Shown piece by piece: positions 23,364-34,307 of a stretch of DNA of 64,000 nucleotides. The position numbers were made by a program, and so were the translations under genes. The notes beneath the pieces are model-generated. The model worked only from the letters and a program-made list of their open reading frames with translations. It ran no database searches and was not told the DNA's origin. The stretch comes from Chiua virens. Its lineage: Eukaryota > Basidiomycota > Agaricomycetes > Boletales > Boletaceae. Every line of letters starts with the position of its first letter. Position 1 is the first letter of the stretch. The stretch is from the NCBI GenBank assembly GCA_019787685.1, contig JAHNUO010000005.1, positions 1,240,001 through 1,304,000 of the forward strand, written 5' to 3'.

Positions 23364-24136
23364 CCAGCTAACATGCTCATGTTGGAAAATTTGATTGACA
23401 CTGCCATATACTAATCCAACAGGCCAATCACAACTCAAGCAGTTTTGGTTGAGCTGCCAAATTGTACCAGTATCTTGGTAAGATAACCGAGAATGTGTTG
23501 CAGGGCATTAACACCCTTGCCTGGTGGTTGGTGAGTGGTTTTATTATCTCTGTTGCTACTTCAGCATCTCAAATCATATTCAAAGACATTCACAGTTATT
23601 TTTGACACTGGCTCAAATTGCTTGCAATATTCTTGCAATCCCAGCATTATCAGTCCCTTGCAAACAGCTATTTTCAGCAGGTGCTGAGATTGCAACCAGC
23701 TGCTGGTCCTGATTAGGTGTGGTACACTTTGAAGAACTTCAAGTGTTGAAGCACACTTGGTGTCCTTCACTTGTAGATTGTGTGACAAGGAACTCACAAG
23801 AAGTTTCCAGTTTGGAGTCAAGTATTCAGGAATTCAAGGAGCTCTATTAACATGACCAAGAACTTGCTGAGTCTGCCTAGGTATGATGGTGGTGAGGTTA
23901 TTGAGATTATTTAGTGTCCTTCATGCTCCATTCAATATCTAGCTCTATTTATGTCATGTACTAGTAGTAGTTCAAGCTTAGACAGTCTTTTGTTGGTTTA
24001 TTGAAATGTCAGAATGGTTAGGACCACAACCAAGACTGGTTTAAGACCAGTTGTAACTGAGACTAACTAACCAGTCCTATTTTGTCTTGGTCTGGTTCAG
24101 TCCATAGTCTTTGCCTATGATTGGACTTGCAAACAC
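23364..24136 (+). pseudogene. hAT-1 transposase C-terminus and right terminal repeat
   Basis: The stretch 23600-23700 reads LAQIACNILAIPALSVPCKQLFSAGAEIAT, the hAT dimerisation domain (family pattern LA..YLAIPASSV..ERLFSAGA). Stops interrupt the frame afterwards. The element ends at 24136: the reverse complement of the last bases is TAGTGTTTGCAAGTCC, a hAT terminus related to the ends of 15851-16441. The left end of hAT-1 is outside the window. Beyond 24136 the outer family C gag resumes. Confidence 0.8.
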
Positions 24137-24575
24137 TACCAGCATTGAATTAGTCTTCCTCCTTAAAAACCTGTGATGGGTGTGGAAACTTTATTGATAC
24201 TCATCATCATCATCATCATCAATCTTCTGCAAGGCAGGAATAGGTTCAGGTTTGAGTTTTGGCCTTGCCCACCTTCTTGGGAGGTAGGACAGGGCACAAT
24301 GAGGAAAGGTTGGGGCACTGGTGGATGTGATGGCTAGGTTGATGGCAGTGGAAGCAAAGGTTTTGGGTAATAAAATACTTTCTTTTAGTGTTGGCCATCT
24401 TGGAAATGTGGATAGAATCCATGTCCATGGCATTGAGATCTTGTTCCATTTTATGGGAAGGAGAAGGAGAGTTGTGGAAGACAACATTCAAAGGTTTCTT
24501 GTTTCAATGGAAGATTTCATTGATGTGCTGCCACTATGTTGTGAAGTGGATTGCTTGGGTGTATCATTTGTTGAT
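24137..24575 (-). pseudogene. outer family C gag, C-terminal part
   Basis: Matches the C-terminal third of the intact gag at 39634-40551: DLNAMDMDSIHI corresponds to DPDAMDVDAINV; the CCHC knuckle CFHCHQPSHHIHQC corresponds to CFRCRQPGHHTASC; and an acidic tail of Asp repeats (PALQKIDDDDDDEYQ) corresponds to PALVELDDDDEEDAM. The break at 24571-24575 (ttgat) is the TSD of the inserted LTR stack and the gag continues at 33434. Confidence 0.85.
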
Positions 24576-24777
24576 TGTTACTGAAACAACCTAGAACAAA
24601 GACTAAACTAGTTGTAGTGGAAAGTGGTTGTGAGAGGTGTTCAATCAAAGAGGCGAAAACTACAAGAGAACTTTGTTAGAGTCCTCTGGCATTGCATGGG
24701 GTTTATATACTACATGGATATCAGAGTTCTAATCTGAGTATGAACTATGGTACAATGCTATTGGATGATAAGAAATG

Positions 24778-25197
24778 TGAAACAACCTAGAACAACCTAG
24801 ACTGTTAAAGTTGTAGTGGTGTAGTGAAGAGGGGGTTCAGTCCAGTGAAGAGGCAAAAACTCCAAGAGAACTTTGTTAGAGCTCTCTGGCTGAAATTCAT
24901 GGGGTTTATATACTACATGGATGTTGGAGTTCTAATCTGAGTATAAACTATATAGATAAGCATACTGTATCTTATTGGATGATAAGGTGTGAGCATGTAT
25001 GAGTCATAGATAAGAACATAGCCTTGCACTGGTATGATGAGTCAGTGATAAGGGAAATGAATAGATAGAAGTATATGTGTGTGATAATGTGGCAGCCAAT
25101 AGGGTATGATCCTTTGGACAGCCTTGACATGAGGTGTTATCTTTAGAATAGATTGAAAGTGTAATCCGTTAAGGGATGGAAAGTTGATATCATAACA
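24778..25197 (-). repeat. element B 3' LTR (420 bp)
   Basis: Plus sense TGAAACAACC to ATATCATAACA. Followed by polypurine tract CTACCCCC in plus sense at 25198. Confidence 0.93.
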
Positions 25198-28100
25198 CTA
25201 CCCCCTGTCTTTTGATCAGACTCTGGATAATCTATTTCATAATTAAGACGATGGAGACAATCCTTTGGATTTGGTTTTATCATCATATGTTCTAAACATA
25301 GAGTTAAATTGGGTTTGTGTGACTTTTAGTTTTCTTGGGGCATCTGGATGTGCTTTATGGAAATCAGATATGAGATCTGGAGCATTCTTTAGGTTTTTTT
25401 AGTGGTTCCCAAGTTCTTTCATCATTGTCATGACCCTTCCAGTATATGAGATATTCTAAGTGTCATCCTTTCATTTGGGAGTCAACTATGTATTCTGCTT
25501 CGAATTCTTCTTCTCAGTCATCTCCAATTACAATAGGCCATGGTTTATAGAGCAGCTAATCGGGAAGGTGTTCTTTATAAGGTTTGACCTGAGAAATGTT
25601 TACAACTGGGTGTATTCGCATGGTTTGTGGTAATTGAAGTTTTAATGCATTCGGACCATGCATGGATATTATGTCATAGGGTCCAATTCACTTGTCTGTG
25701 AATTTGGGGTGTTGTTTTATTTTTAGGTTTGCGGTAGAGAGCCAGACCTTGTCACCAATGGAGTAAGAGGGGGGTTCTGATCTCGATCTATCTGCAACAT
25801 TTTTCATATGTTCCATGGCTTTATCTATATTAGATTTGGTTTGTTCTAGAACTTCAGAGAAATCCATAATGTAGTTTTGAGCAGCTGGGTTTTTCATAGT
25901 TTGTGGCATAATTCCCATTCTAGGGACATAAGAACATGTGATTTTGAATGGTGAGAATTTGGTGGCAGTGTGTTTTTTGCTGTTATATAAGAATTGTGTG
26001 AGAGGAAGCCAATCGGCCCATTCATTGTCTTTCTCAGCACAGAACATGCGAAGGTATTGTTGCACTTCTCGATTCATTTGTTCTGTTTGTCCATCTGTCT
26101 ATGGATGGTATGCGGTGCTTAATTTGGGTGTTATTTTTAATCCTAAGCATATATCTTTCATGAGTTGGGAAGCGAATTGTGGTCCTCTATCCGATATGAT
26201 AGTTTTAGGGAGACCATGATGTTTCCATATGTGTGAGAGATATAATTTAGTGAGATCCATAGATGTACATGTTTTGTGGCATGGGATGAATTTCGACTTC
26301 TTTAGAGAAGTGATCCATGACTGTGAGAATTGAGTCATATGAGTGTGAAAGTGGGAGATCTGTGATGAAATCTGCTGAGATATCTTCCCATGATGATGAT
26401 AGTGTTTCTAAGGGTTGCAGGAGACCTGCTGTTTTCTGATTAGAACCCTTGAATTGAGCACATCTTTCACAGTGTGAGACATAGTTTTTGACTTCTTTGT
26501 TCATATGAGGCCAAGTATAGGTTCATGAGAGAAGTTCTAAAGTTTTGTCATAACTGGGGTGTCCGGCCTCTGATGTGTCATGAAACATAGTGATAGATTT
26601 GGTGCATAAAGCATCAGGAATGAAGATTTTACCCCCTTTTCTAAGAAAGGTATCCTTGACTGTATATCTGATAGGTAGGAGATGTTTCATGGCATTAGGT
26701 GATAATTTCATAGTTTCATGTTGTATGTCAGATAAGAATTGATCCCCGTTGTATAGGAGAGTGACAGCTGATCGAATCATAGATGGGTCCATGAGAAGGA
26801 TTCCTTTGTTATCGTCTTCAATTCTGATCATTGGTCTTCTTGTCTGCTTAGAGCATCTGCTTTTCCCATAGTGACTCCAGCCTTATGGTGCCATGTGAAG
26901 TTAAATCGTGAGAGGTATTGTGCCCATCTCACTTGTCTTCGATTAAGATCTTGGTGTGTCATAGTCCATGTAAGGTTCTGGTGGTCATTCCATATTTCAA
27001 ATTCATGTTTTGCACCCTCAAGATAGTGGCACCATAGTTTCTAGAGAGTGGATAACTGAAAGCATTTCTTTATAGGCTATTAGGGATCTGCATGGGTATG
27101 GGTAACCCACATGGGTTGTGGGTTTTATACCCATACCCATGCTGTGGGTACAGTGGGTCCATAGCAAGGTGAGGGTGATGATGATGATGGCTTACAATGA
27201 GTGAGTGAGGTTTAGCTAAGTTAGGATAAGGTATAAGATAGCAGAATGAGTATAGATATGATGTTTAGAACAAGATTTAGTCTATAGTTTAGGCTTGGTA
27301 CTACTAAACCCATGGGTATACCCACACAGAACCCTATGGGCTATTGGGTAGTTCCGTTCTTCTGGTGTCATAGAGTGGCTATTGTAGGCGACAGGGTGCC
27401 AAAGTCCTTCTTTTTCTAAAGATAGAACTGCTTCTGTTGCGAAATCCGATGAATCACATTCTAAGTGATATTTGGCATTCCGATCCGGATAAGCAAGGAT
27501 AGGGACTGTCATAAATGCCTTTTTAAGCATAGTGAAGGCTTCATCACAAGTGAAAGTCCATTCAAATTTTTGATCCTTCTTGGTAAGGTCATGTAAAGGG
27601 CATGCTATTTTTCCATAATCTTTAATAAATCTTCAGTAAAAGTTGGTAAATCTGAGGAAACTTCTGATATGTTTGACTGATGTGGGAGTTGGCCATTCAG
27701 CTATTTGGTCTTTTTGTTATCCATTTTTATCCATCAGTTCCCACAATCATTCCGAGGAAATCCACTTCTTTTATGCAGAAGAAGCATTTTTCTGGTTTTA
27801 CATAAAGATCGTTATCTTGAAGGTGTTTGAGCACTTTGAGTACGATTTTGTCATGAGTTTCATAATCGTCAGTATTTGTGAATATCATAAGGTTGTCGAT
27901 GTAAATGACAACAACGCCATTCATATTGGCAAAGATTTTGTTCATCATAGTTTAGAACGTGGCTGGTGAGTTGTATAATCCAAAGTACATGACGATGGGT
28001 TCAAATGATTTGCGGTGACAGACAAATGCTGCCTTCCATTCATCGCCCTCTTTGATGCATACATTATTGTATCCCCATTGGAGATCCATTTTTGTAAATA

Positions 28101-28740
28101 GTTCAGCATCTTTTAGTTTGTCTACGAGCTGTGAGATAAGCGGTAATGGATAATTGTTTTTGCATGTATGTGCATTTAGGTATCAGTAATCCTGAACCAT
28201 TTGTTTCTTTCTATCTTTCTTTGGGACAAAGAAGCCCAGAAATGTCTGTTCCAATTTAGAGGGTCTGATGTAACCTTTCTTTAATTGGTCATCAATAAAT
28301 GCAGAGACCTCCTCTTGTTTGGTGACAGAGAGGGATATTAAGCAACCCTTTTTTGGAATGAAAGACTCTTTTAGGTCAATGCTGTGATCCCATGGTTTTA
28401 GTAATGGAATTCTTTTAGATTCTGTTTTTCCAAATACTTTAGCATATTTTATATATTCCTTAGGCACCATCTCTTCAAGAGTGCATTCCTTAGGAGGAGA
28501 AGGTGGAGTTTTCATGTGAGCGGAAAAAATACAGGATTCGGCAATAGAGTTTGCATAGGAGATTTCTTCTGTGATAATGGAATCTAAGAAGTTGTCTTCA
28601 TCTTGTGAGTGACACGACTCTGGGTACCTTCTCATTGTTACTATTCCTGTTGTCCAGTCTATATGGGGATTGTGGTGCTTTAACCATGTGAATCTGAGAA
28701 TAAGATCATTCTTTCCAAGGTTGGTAATTTTGGCATCCAC
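25198..28740 (-). pseudogene. element B pol (RT, RNase H, integrase), decayed
   Basis: RT spans roughly 28290 to 27640. It starts with SFIPKKGCLISLSVTKQEEV and LKKGYIRPSKLEQTFLGFF, and its catalytic box has become VIYIDNLMIF (YIDN for YIDD). RNase H at 27345-27530 reads HLECDSSDFATEAVLSLEKEG. The integrase zinc region lies around 26247-26580 (VSHCERCAQFKGSN), followed by ISADFITDLPLSHSYDSI with the first catalytic Asp. IISDRGPQFASQLMKDI at about 26180 has the second Asp, and the C-terminal segment is at 25688-26077 (SIGDKVWLS). At least seven frame changes or stops separate these blocks. The domain sequences are better preserved than in element A. Confidence 0.88.
27081..27336. mobile_element. 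256 bp non-autonomous element with 8 bp TSD, TACCCA-rich
   Basis: Inserted in RNase H of element B. Ends TAGGGATCTGCATGGG and, as reverse complement, TAGGGTTCTGTGTGGG form inverted repeats. Flanks taggctat (27073-27080) and tgggctat (27337-27344) match at 7 of 8 bases, the TSD length of hAT elements. The interior is rich in TACCCA/TGGGTA motifs and has no coding frame. Related TACCCA-rich sequence occurs at 50322-50710 and 51720-51780. Confidence 0.78.
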
Positions 28741-31458
28741 TATTTTCCTGTGACCTTTGAATCAATCAGGATTTGTGTGGTGTGAGTTATTGAGCCTGCT
28801 TGGTTCTTAGTGCCATCCACATTGAAAACTTGGATTGGGTGAGGAAGCGGGTGATGTGGGAGTTTATTTTTAGTGATGTAATCCTCATGTATGAAGATTG
28901 CATTAGCTCCACTGTCTAAAAGTGCTTTTGCTCCAACATAACTGATTTGGTTTACTGAGGATATTAAAATCGGTAATATAATTTCTTTTTTTCTACCAAT
29001 GTAGATCTAATGAAAGACCCATCGGGTATTTGTTTTGGGACAGAATTAAGCACAGAACTATCAGTGTCCGCCACGGCTCCGCAGAGACGCTGTCAATGCT
29101 TTTGTTTTCTGTTGTTTTTGTGATTTTAAGTAGTTTATCCTCTTGCCAGGGAGATATCTCAGAGTATTTGAAATCAAACTTTAAAGAGACAGAGTTTTCA
29201 TATTCTTTTGGAATGGAAGTGCGAAGCATGAGATCCCAGTTTACTCAGTTCACCTTGCCTTTTCCCTTTCCGTTCTTGTTTTCATACATGTCGAAATAAT
29301 AAGCTTGAACTTCCTCAGGTGTCATGCCTCAGATAGCAGCGAAGGGGTCTGGAGCCGGTACAGATGGGGAAGTGGTGGAAGTAGAAGATATGGTGGTCTT
29401 CTTTTCTTCCTTCTTTGTCATGTGGACTTGTGCACAACATTGCATCTTATGAGATCCGCCGTACCACTTGCATTCACTGCACTGGTTTTTGGGTTTGATG
29501 CATTCATTGGTTCTGTGACCTGCACCGCCACAGTTAAAGCATTTGTTGGAATTCTTATTTCCAATTGCTCTGACTTCTTTTCCTGTGAACTAGCCATCTT
29601 TGTCTTTTTCGTAAGTGGCTGCGCCAATGTCCATGGCGTTGGGATCTTTCTTTTTCCAACGGTCATCTTATATGAAGTTAAGTGCTTCCATGGCATTTCC
29701 AGCATTTTGTATCCAGGAAAGGTTTGTGATTACTGTGTGATTGCAGTCTTTTCATAATTGGGTCTTGTAGGGTCCATATATATTGGGTGGAACGGGTCAA
29801 CTCTGTGCCCATCACAGAAGATCTGGCATATGATGGAGTGGGCAGTGTTTGCCTCAAGGAGTCTTATTGCATAGGAGGAATCTATTGCAGCTTGTAGCCA
29901 GAGCGCTTCCCATTGGACAATATAGTCCTCTACTCTCATCATTCCTTGTTTGAGATTTTCTAATTGGGATCTAGCCCAATTGACCTTGTTGTTTTGTCTA
30001 AACATCCCTTCAATGTCTTGGACTAAGTTGCCCATGTAAGAGATGTGCCTTTTGCTAAGTGTGTTTCGGCAAATTGTGCAGCTCTCTTTCCTTTTAGGCA
30101 TGAGAGTACTGCTTGTACAGCCCTGTGTGAGTTTGAAGGTATGGTGGTGTTGTTGATATCCAGCCATCCTTTCATCTTGGCCCACCATTCTTTAAATCAG
30201 GACATTTCTCCATTAGTAAGAGCCAGGGTCTGCAAATATTTCTACTTTGGATGAAGAAGGAGCAGCTGGTGCTTGTTGCATGTTTATTTGTCCTTGTAGG
30301 TTTGCGATCATTGTCGCTTGTTGGTTTATTATGGCAAAGGATGCTGCAATCTGGTCACTATTTGATTGGCTTGGGTCATTGATTATGCCCAATGCAGTTT
30401 GGTAATCCATTCTGTAGTTAGAGTGGTTTGAGTTATTTTCCCAGTCAGCTATGTTTACTGGAGTGCCCCAAGTGTTGTCAAGGACTGGTGCTGGGTGGTA
30501 GTTAACTTCTTGTTGCTTGTAGGGAGCATAGAGAGCGAAGCTAATTGTGTATTGGTTGATTTGGATTCTGAGATTCAGAGATCTCTGGTAGTTGATAAGG
30601 TTTCAAGAGATTTGGTAGAGAGCGAAAAGAATGATAAGGATGATTACAAAGATTGCTGCAAAGATGAAGTAAACGAGCATCTACTGGATGTATCTCCTAG
30701 GGGTTCTAAGGGTGTTTCAAGGCCTAAGGTATGGGAACTCGAAATTATTGTACTTGAGTAAGGTCGGATGCGTGTGGGTACTAAATTTGCCCTGTAGTGT
30801 CTCAAGACTCTCCTCTGCTGTACAGCCATTCTATTGGCTATTCTCTCAATCTCTCTGGGTGGGAGCCAATCATTTGGGTCTCCTAAACTTTCCTCTGATG
30901 GTTCTCTCAAAGGAGCTGGTGGGAAAGGTGATGGTTCTCATTTGGGAAGGGGAGCAGGAAAGTATTTGTGCTTGACCTCAACTTCCTCAGTTAGATACCT
31001 AAGTTCTGGGCTGTTGGACTGGGTTGACTCATAGTCGGATAAGGTGCTAAAGTCACCTATGAAATGCCCTAGTAGAGCATTGAAGATTTCAGTGTCAGGG
31101 ATCAAGGTTCTCAAGAGCGATGACTTCTGTGAGATATGCTGCATCAAGAATGTAAGGTTCTTCTTCAAGACCAGGGAAAGCCTCCTGGGCTGCTACAATG
31201 ATGGATAAAGGTAAAGCGGGCACTGGGAGAGTGGTCTCAGACTCTCAGTTAAGAGTACAATCAGTGACCCAAGGGTGCACTGTCTGCTTCTGCATTCACT
31301 AGACCTTGAGTCTTTTGTGGTGCCGACTTATTTATAGCTAGACTTTTCTACGACTATTCAAAGTTTGCAACTTACTTGGGTGCTGCTTGTATAGCTTGTC
31401 AAAGGGGCTACAACAAGGTTGAAGGAACTTGACAGTAGTGTTCAATGGCGAAGATAAC
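28741..31458 (-). pseudogene. element B protease, gag and leader, decayed
   Basis: Protease-like sequence lies at about 28880-28950. The gag zinc knuckle lies in 29418-29560 (Cys-rich, before broken frames containing LEMPWKHLTS). The gag core is at 29730-30188 (NNKVNWARSQLENLKQGMMR and RVEDYIVQWEALW) and 30213-30410 (GQINMQQAPAAPSSSKVEIF). Further upstream, 30644-30910 and 30938-31168 are open short frames (EESLGDPNDWLPPREIERIA) that could be the N-terminal part of the polyprotein. Many frame changes are present. The same order is seen in element A. Confidence 0.72.
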
Positions 31459-31469
31459 AACAAAGTTCT
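31459..31469 (-). promoter_or_regulatory. element B self-primer binding site
   Basis: Minus-sense AGAACTTTGTT lies 2 nt inside the 5' LTR. It is perfectly complementary to minus-sense AACAAAGTTCT in the LTR (31561-31571), which begins about 35 nt after a TATATAAA box (31598-31606). Confidence 0.75.
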
Positions 31470-31471
31470 AA

Positions 31472-31891
31472 TGAAACAACCTAGAACAACCTAGACTGTT
31501 AAAGTTGTAGTGGTGTAGTGAAGAGGGGGTTCAGTCCAGTGAAGAGGCAAAAACTCCAAGAGAACTTTGTTAGAGCTCTCTGGCTGAAATTCATGGGGTT
31601 TATATACTACATGGATGTTGGAGTTCTAATCTGAGTATAAACTATATAGATAAGCATACTGTATCTTATTGGATGATAAGGTGTGAGCATGTATGAGTCA
31701 TAGATAAGAACATAGCCTTGCACTGGTATGATGAGTCAGTGATAAGGGAAATGAATAGATAGAAGTATATGTGTGTGATAATGTGGCAGCCAATAGGGTA
31801 TGATCCTTTGGACAGCCTTGACATGAGGTGTTATCTTTAGAATAGATTGAAAGTGTAATCCGTTAAGGGATGGAAAGTTGATATCATAACA
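31472..31891 (-). repeat. element B 5' LTR (420 bp)
   Basis: Base-for-base identical to 24778-25197. Contains TATATAAACC (minus sense) and the predicted RNA start motif AACAAAGTTCT. Confidence 0.93.
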
Positions 31892-32033
31892 GAATGAGTC
31901 AGAGATAAGAAACATAGCCTTGCACAGGTATCTGGTGGGTTATAAGTCATGATGAGTATTGTGTAAATACATGTGTATGAGTCAAGTCATAAAAAGCATG
32001 GCTATGGGAGAATGCTGTGTTTTATGTGGCAGC

Positions 32034-32675
32034 TGTTACAATCACGTTTCACATTATTCTTTCGCTTTCCTACTCATTCTCTCATCCATTATACAAGATA
32101 CACAATATCTATTACGGCATATATTGCCTCATGCCAAGGCTATACTCAGGACCTTATCCTATTGGCCATTCCCTTATGACTCACTATGATTCATTATTAG
32201 ACACGTGTTATCTCACGATGTCATAACCCATGCACAACACATGTGTATTCACACATTATCTCTTATCTATGATTCCCTATGACTCATATCTATTAATAAA
32301 GCAGTGCTTATCTCATAACATGCTTTTACCACATTGTTACAGCATTGTTTCCTCATGTCTTTATCTATGACTCACATACATGCAGATACCTCATGTTATC
32401 TCACCTTATCTACCAATCAGGACACTCATACTTATCTATGTATTCATACTCCAATTGTAGCTCCGCTTGTACTTTTAGTATATAAGACTTGAATGCAGCA
32501 TCAAGGGAGCTCTAATAAAGTTCACCTTTGGTTTTCCTCTATTGTCTCTCGTAGACGGATCACCTCTGTAGTTCTCGCCTCACTCGTTAGACTCACTTGC
32601 ATTCTACACCCTTACACTGACCACTACAACCACTCGCAAGTAACTCATAGTCTACATTTGTTCTAGGTTGTTACA
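32034..32675 (+). repeat. solo LTR of family T2 (642 bp)
   Basis: TGTTACAATCACG to TTCTAGGTTGTTACA with perfect 5 bp TSD gcagc (32029-32033 and 32676-32680), inserted in the level 2 LTR. It has a TATATAAG box near 32478 and, about 35 nt later, AATAAAGTTCA in the place where families T and C have their self-primer motif. It is less decayed than the level 1 copy. Confidence 0.88.
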
Positions 32676-33433
32676 GCAGCCAATAGGAAATGATCCTGTG
32701 AATAGCCTTGACATGAGGTGATAGACTTAGAAAAGATTGAAAGTATAATCTGTAAAGGGATGGAGCATTGAAATCATAACAGTTACAATCATGACTTTAC
32801 TCAACTTTCTTTTGTTTATATTCAACCACACCAATATCTATTACAGCATACTTTGCCTCATGCCAAGGCTATTCTCAGGATCAAACCCCATTGGCTACCA
32901 CATTATGATTCATTTCTATTCATCATTAGACATGTGCTATCACAAGATATCATAACCCATGTGCAACACACATTATCTCTTATCTATGATTCCTTATGAC
33001 TTATCATAACTCACATTACAGTGCTTATCTCACAACATGCATATACCACATTGTTACAGCATTGTTTCCTCATTGTCTCTATCTATGGCTCACATACCAT
33101 GCCTTAATCACATGCATCACCGCCAGATACCTGTGCACCTCATGTGTTCCTCATGTATTTACACCTTATCCTCCAATCAGGACACTTTCCCTTATCTATG
33201 TAGTTCATACTCAGATTAGAACTCTAATGTACTTTTAGTATATAAGACATGAATGCAGCACCCAGGGAACTCTAATAAAGTTCACTTTTGGGTTTTTCCC
33301 ATTGATCTCTGGCATTTGCCTTGATTAAGTCTTCCTCTGTAGTTCTCACCTCATTTGTTGGACATTGCCTTGCTTTTTATCTGCAACCCTCACTTCACCA
33401 TTACAGGTCCTTTGTTTGTTCTAGGTTATTACA

Positions 33434-34290
33434 TTGATAGTGGTGAGCACAGTGTCCATCCCTTGGATCTGGCACATAAGTGATGGAGGAAGGCTAGTGG
33501 CAAAGAAGTTGATCAGAATAGAGTCTGATCCAGGGAAGCCAGAGATAGCCACCTTGTTTTTAAATGAGGCAATGTAGAAGGGAATGTTGTCATTCTTCAA
33601 GGCATGGGTGATGAAGAGCCAGGCGATGACATCACCCTTGGTGTCATGGTGTTTGAAGCTAGTACAAAACTCAGCTTCCCAGTCAACCCATTTCCCAAAG
33701 GATTGAGTGGCAATTGCTTTGGTCTGATGAGTGTTGGCCCAGGTCTTAGCAGGTCCTTCTATGTATTATAAATAAAAGAGCAAAGGCAATCTGCTTGTTG
33801 CTATCATCAAAGATCAATTTGTTGACAAACAGCTAGGTGGATACATTGTTAAACCATGGTATGACTTGTTTATAGGACCCATTGAAGGTGGAGCACCTTC
33901 CAAGGTGAAGCTCAGTGGGTTTGGTGGTTTCAGAGATGGCTGGATTGAGCAAGGGTAATGGTGGGGGTGGTATGGGAGTATAAACAATGGTGGGTCTTCT
34001 GACTAAAGATAGTCCAGGTATGGGGTTCCTTGGAGTCATGGGTGACAAGAAGAAAGTAAGGGTTTCTCAAGGGATCTTAAGCAAAGTTGTGAAATATCCA
34101 ATTAGATTCTGGGTCTCTTTTTAGAGTCACTGACATGAATGTCAGGGTCATGGTCACTATCCTGTGTTTCAGGGAAGCATAAGAAGGGTTCAGGACTTTC
34201 ATATAAAGATCCCAACAAGAGGTGGGCAAAGATAGACAGGGGGGTCATTTGGCAATGGTGGGCAACTAGCTGCATGATGGCAGGCTGATG
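33434..34290 (-). pseudogene. outer family C gag, N-terminal part and leader
   Basis: Minus-sense translation gives TELHLGRCSTFNGSYKQVIPWFNNV, matching the intact gag start (VELRLGKPSSFDGSFDRAIPWLNDV). Further 5'-to-3' gag matches run to 33439, ending at DTVLTTIN as in the intact DTVPTTID. A possible longer N-terminal leader (34048 to 33900, Pro-rich) precedes it. Stops and frameshifts are present. Confidence 0.82.
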
Positions 34291-34307
34291 AAGAAGTCTT
34301 GATCTTA

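Larger units (their letters stand above)
24778..31891 (-). mobile_element. element B, Ty3/Gypsy family T with identical LTRs
   Basis: A 7114 bp minus-strand element. Its LTRs (24778-25197 and 31472-31891, 420 bp each) appear identical base for base. Flanks are aaatg (24773-24777) and gaatg (31892-31896), a TSD with one mismatch. It is inserted in an older LTR of its own family. Despite the identical LTRs, gag and pol are broken into many short frames and a 256 bp non-autonomous element sits in RNase H. This points to recent movement of an already defective element with enzymes supplied in trans, or to LTR homogenisation. Confidence 0.92.
24582..32781 (-). repeat. solo LTR of family T, split by two insertions (level 2)
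   Basis: Parts at 24582-24777, 31892-32033 and 32681-32781 together form one minus-sense LTR like those of elements A and B. TSD gttac (24577-24581 and 32782-32786) lies in the level 1 LTR. Element B interrupts it after 24777 and a T2 solo LTR after 32033. Confidence 0.85.
24576..33433 (+). repeat. solo LTR of family T2, split by later insertions (level 1)
   Basis: Begins TGTTAC at 24576-24581, resumes at 32782 (GTTACAATCATG) and ends CTAGGTTATTACA at 33433. The flanks ttgat (24571-24575 and 33434-33438) are its TSD in the outer gag, and gttac is duplicated by the next insertion. Net length about 653 bp, similar to the intact copy of the family at 32034-32675. Confidence 0.85.
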
